From an uncultured Nesterenkonia sp. (GTDB taxonomy: Bacteria; Actinomycetota; Actinomycetes; Actinomycetales; Micrococcaceae): a DNA stretch of 64,000 nucleotides. The stretch spans positions 124,001 to 188,000 of the forward strand of contig CAMIAK010000004.1 of the NCBI GenBank assembly GCA_946222885.1. Direction: 5' to 3'. The notes under the pieces are model-generated. The model saw only the letters and a list, made by a program, of their open reading frames with translations. It searched no databases and had not been told where the DNA came from. The translations under genes and the position numbers were made by a program. This document shows, piece by piece, positions 60,145 to 64,000 of this stretch; the first letter of the stretch is position 1, and each line of letters begins with the position of its first letter.

Positions 60145-60653
60145 CTGCATCAGTGAAGACCGGCGCCATCTCTATCCGCGGCGTCGGCAAGAGATACAGC
60201 GAGACCGCGCCGTGGGCCATGCGCGGGTTCGACCTGGACGTGGCCCCCGGCGAACTGGTGGCCATCGTGGGCGCCAGCGGCTGCGGCAAGAGCACCGGGG
60301 GCATGCAGCAGCGGGTGGCCATCGCCCGCGTGCTGGCCAACAAGCCCACCGTCATGCTGATGGACGAGCCCTTCGGTGCGCTGGACGCGCTGACCAGGGA
60401 GCAGATGCAGGAGGACCTCGCAGAGATCCGCCGCAGGGTGGGGACCACCGTCCTGTTCGTCACCCACAGCATCGAGGAGGCGGTGAACCTGGCCGACCGG
60501 GTGGTGATCATGACCGGCGGCATGTCCCACGGGGTGCCGGGGCACATCCGGCGGATCGTAGAGATCGACCTGGGCGAGGACCGCGATCCCACCAGCACGG
60601 CCTTCACCGATCTGGAGCGGACCATCTGCCATGAGGTCCACGCGAAGCTCTGA
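60141..60653 (+). pseudogene. ABC transporter ATPase with internal in-frame deletion
   Basis: A 170-residue frame with the start and end of a NitT/TauT ATPase. Walker A (GASGCGKST) is followed immediately by the signature region GGMQQRVAIARVL, so about 80–90 residues including the Q-loop are missing. Walker B (VMLMDEPFGALDAL), the switch His (FVTHSIEEA) and the C-terminus are normal. The start ATG overlaps the damaged permease by 4 bp, as expected of a former operon. It lacks parts needed for coupling to a permease and is most likely non-functional. Confidence 0.8.
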
Positions 60654-60660
60654 GCCCCTG

Positions 60661-60710
60661 CCTCAGCGGGACTGCCTCTCCATGGCGATCGCCCGGCGCA
60701 TCGTCCTCCG
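60661..60710. repeat. Duplicated 3' gene end, copy A
   Basis: Fifty bases matching 61316–61365 with four mismatches, mostly at silent positions. On the minus strand it encodes TMRRAIAMERQSR-stop, the end of the membrane protein at 61.3 kb (TMRRAIAMEKQSR-stop). Confidence 0.8.
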
Positions 60711-60722
60711 TGCGGCCGAGCT

Positions 60723-61034
60723 CTATTCTGCCGCGTCCATCGTGGTGCTGACGTCCTGTCCTCCGTGGAGAACCGCCAGGATATGCACGGCGTCATCGGT
60801 CACGCGGTAGACGATCAGAGTGCGTCTCCGATAGCTGGTGGTGCGCACCCCCGGACGCAGGTCCTCACGCGGTCGGCCGGCGGAGGGGAACAGCAGGATG
60901 CGCTCGCAATGTGAGTAGAGGGACTCCAGGTAGGTGTCCGCGACTGAGCGATCGGCGTGCTGGGCGATGTAGTGCCAGAGGGCGTGAAGGTGGTCCTCCG
61001 CCTCAGGGGAGAAGGCTAGGTGCCGGGCGTTCAT
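60723..61034 (-). CDS. ParE/RelE-family toxin of a type II toxin-antitoxin pair
   Basis: A 103-residue protein with the ParE/RelE pattern: LAFSPEAEDHLHALWHYIAQ, a helix with PSAGRPREDLRPGVRTTSY, and the final RRTLIVYRVTDDAVHILAVLHGGQD strands. Such toxins inhibit gyrase (ParE) or cleave mRNA (RelE). The AGR-DLRPGVR block favours the ParE branch. The start ATG 61034 lies 4 bp after the antitoxin stop. Confidence 0.88.
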   Translation of the reverse strand: MNARHLAFSPEAEDHLHALWHYIAQHADRSVADTYLESLYSHCERILLFPSAGRPREDLRPGVRTTSYRRRTLIVYRVTDDAVHILAVLHGGQDVSTTMDAAE

Positions 61035-61038
61035 CGCC

Positions 61039-61215
61039 CTACGCGGCGTCGCGGAGGGATTCGCTGGAGGCCGATATGGATGACTTGACCTCATCCAGAG
61101 TGCGGCCCCGGGAGGGGTCCTTCTCCAAGGCGTCAGCAGCCGGGACGGCGACGGAGCGCAGCCAACGTTCGACGGCTTCGGGGCTCATGCCCTCGATCTC
61201 GTGCTGTTCATCCAT
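61039..61215 (-). CDS. Antitoxin partner of the ParE-type toxin
   Basis: A 58-residue acidic protein beginning MDEQHEIEGMSPEAVERWL and containing ALEKDPSRGRTLDEVKSSI. The DPSRG-x(3)-DEV pattern occurs in actinobacterial antitoxins of the ParD/RelB-like type. A GAGGAG Shine-Dalgarno stands 6 nt before the ATG, and the toxin follows after 4 bp in the usual antitoxin-first order. The DNA-binding class is unclear. Confidence 0.8.
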   Translation of the reverse strand: MDEQHEIEGMSPEAVERWLRSVAVPAADALEKDPSRGRTLDEVKSSISASSESLRDAA

Positions 61216-61315
61216 CTCTGGCTCCTCGGCTCGACGGGCCCTGTCCTGGTCCTGCCTGTTCGTCCTCTTCTCAGTGTAGTGAACGGGACCGCTGAGGAAA
61301 GGCCTGTGGAGGGAT

Positions 61316-61365
61316 CCTCAGCGGGACTGCTTCTCCATGGCGATGGCCCGGCGCATGGTCTTCCG
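61316..61365. repeat. Duplicated 3' gene end, copy B (intact gene)
   Basis: The stop and last codons of the membrane protein gene, matching 60661–60710 at 46 of 50 positions. The toxin-antitoxin pair lies between the two copies, which have the same orientation. Confidence 0.8.
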
Positions 61366-61761
61366 GGCCCGGGGGCGGTCCGAGGCGATGTCGTAGGCGA
61401 TGGACAGCCGGAACCAGCTGCGCCAGTCCTCCGGGTGCTGCTCCGCCTCTGCGGCGTAGCGCCTGAACTGCTCGTCGGCCTGGGCCTTGTCCGGGCGGCC
61501 GCCGGGGGAGCGTTCCACGGTGTCCTCGGGCAGGCCGTCCTCGGCGTCGAGGATGCGACCCAGCCGCTCGGTCCTCCAGCCGAAGGAGATCTCCCGGTAC
61601 AGCACCCAGGAGCCGATGGCCACCAGCAGCAGCGTGCCGATGCCGATCCCGCGGGCCACCGGGTCATCCACGCCCAGGAAGCGGGAGGCGCTGAAGACCG
61701 CGCCCACCAGGAAGATGATCAGCAGGGCGATCATCACGCCGGTCCAGAACTTCGCCTTCAC
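61318..61761 (-). CDS. Conserved membrane protein, unknown function
   Basis: A 147-residue protein with two transmembrane helices (about residues 6–26 and 38–55). A cytoplasmic part follows with WRSWFRLSIAYDIASDRPRARKTMRRAIAMEK, a TPR-like helix pair. The GTG start has GGAGGAG upstream. It lies just downstream of dapB in the same direction. No function can be assigned. Confidence 0.8.
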   Translation of the reverse strand: MKAKFWTGVMIALLIIFLVGAVFSASRFLGVDDPVARGIGIGTLLLVAIGSWVLYREISFGWRTERLGRILDAEDGLPEDTVERSPGGRPDKAQADEQFRRYAAEAEQHPEDWRSWFRLSIAYDIASDRPRARKTMRRAIAMEKQSR

Positions 61762-61780
61762 GCCGTGCTCCTCCCCGGCC

Positions 61781-62542
61781 TCAGAGTCCCAGGTCCAGGT
61801 AGCCGTCCAGCCCGTGGGTCAGCCCCGGGCGGGAGGCGGCGGTGCGCAGGCCCAGCAGCACCCCGGGCATGAAGGAGGCGCGGTCGAAGGAGTCATGCCG
61901 GAAGGTCAGCTGCTCCCCGGAGGAGCCCAGCAGGACCTCCTGGTGGGCGACCAGCCCGCGCAGCCGCACCGAGTGCACGTGGATGTCCTCCACTACGGCG
62001 CCCCGGGCGCCGTCCGGGTCCTTCTGCGTGGCATCCGGGGAGGGGGCGACGCCGGCCTCCCGGCGGGCCTGTCCCATCAGCTCCGCGGTCCGTGCCGCGG
62101 TCCCGGAGGGGGCGTCCACCTTGTCCGGGTGGTGCAGCTCGATGATCTCGGCGGATTCGAAGTACCGGGCGGCCTTGGCGGCGAAGGCAGTCGCCAGCAC
62201 CGAGCCGAGGGCGAAGTTCGGGGCGATCAGCACGCCCACCTGCGGGTTCTCCGCCAGCAGGGCCTCCAGGCGGCCCAGGCGCTCGCCGTCCCAGCCGGTG
62301 GTGCCGACCACCGCATGGATCCCGTTCTCCACGGCGAAGCGCACGTTGTCCTCGGTGACGTCCGGGACGGTGAGGTCCACGATATGCGTGGCCCCGGCCT
62401 CCAGGATCGTCTCCAGGGAATCTCCGCGGCCGTGGGCGGCCACCAGCTCCATGTCCTCGGCGTTCTCCACGGCCTTCACGGCCTCGGACCCCATCCGTCC
62501 CTTGGCTCCCAGGACGGCCACACGAATCTCTGCGGTGCTCAT
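61781..62542 (-). CDS. dapB: 4-hydroxy-tetrahydrodipicolinate reductase
   Basis: DapB performs the second dedicated step of lysine/diaminopimelate synthesis. The 253-residue protein has the NAD(P)-binding motif VAVLGAKGRMGSEAV, GTTGWDGERL, APNFALGSVL, and the catalytic HHPDKVDAPSGTA with the active-site His pair and Lys. A -10-like TAGGCT 6 nt before the ATG suggests a leaderless mRNA. dapA starts 1.3 kb away on the other strand. Confidence 0.97.
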   Translation of the reverse strand: MSTAEIRVAVLGAKGRMGSEAVKAVENAEDMELVAAHGRGDSLETILEAGATHIVDLTVPDVTEDNVRFAVENGIHAVVGTTGWDGERLGRLEALLAENPQVGVLIAPNFALGSVLATAFAAKAARYFESAEIIELHHPDKVDAPSGTAARTAELMGQARREAGVAPSPDATQKDPDGARGAVVEDIHVHSVRLRGLVAHQEVLLGSSGEQLTFRHDSFDRASFMPGVLLGLRTAASRPGLTHGLDGYLDLGL

Positions 62543-62548
62543 GGGACC

Positions 62549-62554
62549 AGCCTA
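62549..62554 (-). promoter_or_regulatory. -10 box of a probable leaderless dapB promoter
   Basis: Reads TAGGCT on the minus strand, 6 nt before the dapB ATG, without a Shine-Dalgarno. Confidence 0.5.
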
Positions 62555-62578
62555 TCGCCCAGCAGGGACATGGGTTCT

Positions 62579-63844
62579 TCACGGCCGGGGCCCGGCCACC
62601 GCCGTCCCGGCCCGGTGGGCCAGCGCCTCCAGCGGGCCGCGGCGGCGCAGCAGGACCTTCACCAGCCCCGCGGCCAGGGCCGCCAGGATCAGTGCGCTGA
62701 GGATCGCGGAGTCGCTGTAGTCGCGGAGGAACTCGGGGGAGCCGGTGACCGGGCCGCCGTCGTCGCCGGTGCCGCGCCAGAGGTGCAGCAGGATCAGGTG
62801 CCCCACATAGAGGGTCAGCGGCATGGCGCCGGCTCCGATGAGCGGGGCAAGAGCCCATTTCAGCCGGCCGGCGACCAGCAGGCACACCCCGAGCACCAGG
62901 AAGGCGCAGCCGATGGTGTGGACCAGATCCAGGGTGGACCCCTCATGCGGGGTGGCCAGGCCGAACCACCAGCTGTCGGTCACCAGCGGGAGCTGATGCG
63001 TACCGGTGATCAGCTCGCCGCGGACATAGCGCTCCTCCACGATGAACCGCTCCGTCATCCGTTCGGCCACCCCGGGCGCCACCATGCGGCCCGCCAGATA
63101 GGCGGCCCCGGCGAGGAGGGCCCCGACGCCGGCCAGGTTCAGCGCCGTCGTCGTGCGGTCCAGCCGCAGCCGGCCCACCGCCAGCCCGGCGAAGAGATAG
63201 GCCGGCCAGATCAGCAGGGGGTAGTAGCCGGTGAGTGCCAGGTCCATGCCCAGCACGGGGGCCGCAGCCAGATCCTCGAAGCTGGGGGAGTGCCACAGCC
63301 GCCAGTCGTCCGGGAAGCCCTCCAGGCGGTCCGGCAGGTCGTTCTGTAGCCACCAGAAGACCACCGGGGCGAGGGCGACCCACCCGGCCGCGATGCCGAA
63401 CAGCGCCTTCGCGCCCAGCCTCAGGAAGGGAAGGGCCAGGAGGAACAGCAGCCCGTAGTGCACCAGGATGATCGCCACCCCGGAGCTCATCATCGCCACG
63501 GCCATGCCGATCAGGATGATCAGCAGCGCCCGGACCGCGATCACCTTCCGCGCATGTGCCAGCCGGGCCTCGTCCTCAGGCGTCCGCCGGCTGCGAGGCG
63601 AGCGGGACCTGCGTCCGCCGGAGCTGTACAGCGCCAGCCCGACGCCGGCCAGCAGGGCGAACAGCGCGGCGGGGCGGCCGGTGAACAGCGTGCCCGCCCA
63701 GGTCGGGTCGTTGGTGAGCTCGTCGGTGGTGGGCAGGACATGGACGGCCATCATGCCCAGCAGAGCCAGCCCGCGCGCGGCGTCCACCCCGGAGATCCTC
63801 GGCGCGGAGGCGGAACCGCGTCTGACAGTGTCGGCTGACTTCAC
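62579..63844 (-). CDS. DUF418/HGSNAT-like multi-spanning membrane protein
   Basis: A 421-residue protein with about ten transmembrane helices. The N-terminal RISGVDAARGLALLGMMAVH and the C-terminal PLTLYVGHLILLH are typical of the DUF418/heparan-alpha-glucosaminide acetyltransferase-like group of membrane acyltransferases. A charged Arg/Ser-rich loop follows helix 2. The GTG start at 63844 is supported by a -10 box 7 nt upstream, shared with dapA; a longer open extension crosses the dapA start and is unlikely. The substrate is unknown. Confidence 0.85.
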   Translation of the reverse strand: MKSADTVRRGSASAPRISGVDAARGLALLGMMAVHVLPTTDELTNDPTWAGTLFTGRPAALFALLAGVGLALYSSGGRRSRSPRSRRTPEDEARLAHARKVIAVRALLIILIGMAVAMMSSGVAIILVHYGLLFLLALPFLRLGAKALFGIAAGWVALAPVVFWWLQNDLPDRLEGFPDDWRLWHSPSFEDLAAAPVLGMDLALTGYYPLLIWPAYLFAGLAVGRLRLDRTTTALNLAGVGALLAGAAYLAGRMVAPGVAERMTERFIVEERYVRGELITGTHQLPLVTDSWWFGLATPHEGSTLDLVHTIGCAFLVLGVCLLVAGRLKWALAPLIGAGAMPLTLYVGHLILLHLWRGTGDDGGPVTGSPEFLRDYSDSAILSALILAALAAGLVKVLLRRRGPLEALAHRAGTAVAGPRP

Positions 63845-63850
63845 AGACGG

Positions 63851-63857
63851 TAGGCTA
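63851..63857. promoter_or_regulatory. Symmetric -10 element shared by dapA and the divergent membrane-protein gene
   Basis: TAGGCTA reads TAGGCT on the plus strand and TAGCCT on the minus strand. In each direction exactly 7 nt separate the box from a start codon (ATG 63864 and GTG 63844). Neither gene has a Shine-Dalgarno. Confidence 0.55.
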
Positions 63858-63863
63858 CTTCCT

Positions 63864-64000
63864 ATGGCAGGACACCACGAGCCCACACATGACTTCGATC
63901 CCTACCTCGCTGAGGGAGAGGTCAAGCACCCGGATCAGACCGATCCGTACTTCGGCCACCTCATCACCGCGATGGTCACCCCCTTCACCAAGGACGACCA
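63864..64000 (+). CDS. dapA: 4-hydroxy-tetrahydrodipicolinate synthase, N-terminal part (cut by window end)
   Basis: The first 45 codons are visible, beginning MAGHHEPTHDFDPYLAEGEV. They end in the recognisable DapA N-terminal strand YFGHLITAMVTPFTKDD. DapA condenses pyruvate and aspartate semialdehyde in the step before DapB, which is encoded 1.3 kb away. The N-terminus is about 25 residues longer than that of E. coli DapA, as in related actinobacteria. A leaderless start is predicted. Confidence 0.88.
   Translation, partial: MAGHHEPTHDFDPYLAEGEVKHPDQTDPYFGHLITAMVTPFTKDD

Overview
The window is a stretch of high-GC actinobacterial chromosome, most likely from the Micrococcaceae (Arthrobacter/Nesterenkonia-like). 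This placement rests on GC-rich codon use, an IF-2 with a very long Pro/Gly linker, the ispG–GNAT gene pair, Ku plus a three-domain LigD, and many start codons placed 6–8 nt after a TAnnnT box (apparent leaderless promoters). No rRNA, tRNA, CRISPR array or intact transposase was seen. Identifications come from reading motifs by eye; no database search was possible.

Layout. 1–5.3 kb: the end of an iron-type ABC importer (permease, binding protein), two serine-hydrolase genes (one with catalytic motifs, one without) and a GntR regulator. 5.4–8.5 kb: ispG, a GNAT acetyltransferase and an acidic lipoprotein. 8.5–9.9 kb: an AbiEi/DUF559-type predicted nuclease gene bracketed by two copies of a palindromic element. 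9.9–12.5 kb: a TSUP exporter and proS on the minus strand. 12.6–25 kb: the translation/RNA block rimP–nusA–ylxR–infB–rbfA–truB, two small membrane proteins, ribF, a methyltransferase, rpsO and pnp. 25–29.2 kb: a FAD/Rieske oxidoreductase, a TRIC-type channel, TspO and PPK2.

29.3–37.2 kb is a defence island: a small orphan gene, type I restriction-modification hsdM-hsdS-hsdR, and an AT-richer DUF3644 gene with a HEPN-like RxxxxH motif. 37.3–39.7 kb is ligD; its NHEJ partner ku lies at 48.8 kb. Between them is a catabolic/uptake island (39.9–47.7 kb): GntR regulator, ABC importer with two different permeases, epimerase/dehydratase, amidohydrolase and SDR dehydrogenase. It ends in a scar-like non-coding stretch.

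49.6–55 kb: a NUDIX hydrolase, an M16 protease, and an uncharacterised ATP-grasp/CocE-type pair. 55.1–59.7 kb: molybdopterin genes moaD-moaA (minus) divergent from moeA-moaC-mog-moaE (plus). 59.7–61.4 kb is a scarred zone: an ABC permease and an ABC ATPase each missing the middle of the protein, then a ParE-type toxin-antitoxin pair lying between two copies of the 3' end of the neighbouring gene. 61.3–64 kb: a membrane protein, dapB, a DUF418-like membrane protein, and the start of dapA, which shares a symmetric -10 box with the divergent DUF418-like gene.

Most promising observations: the palindrome pair around the DUF559 gene; the hsd locus with a HEPN-like passenger; the toxin-antitoxin pair between duplicated gene ends; and the symmetric dapA promoter.
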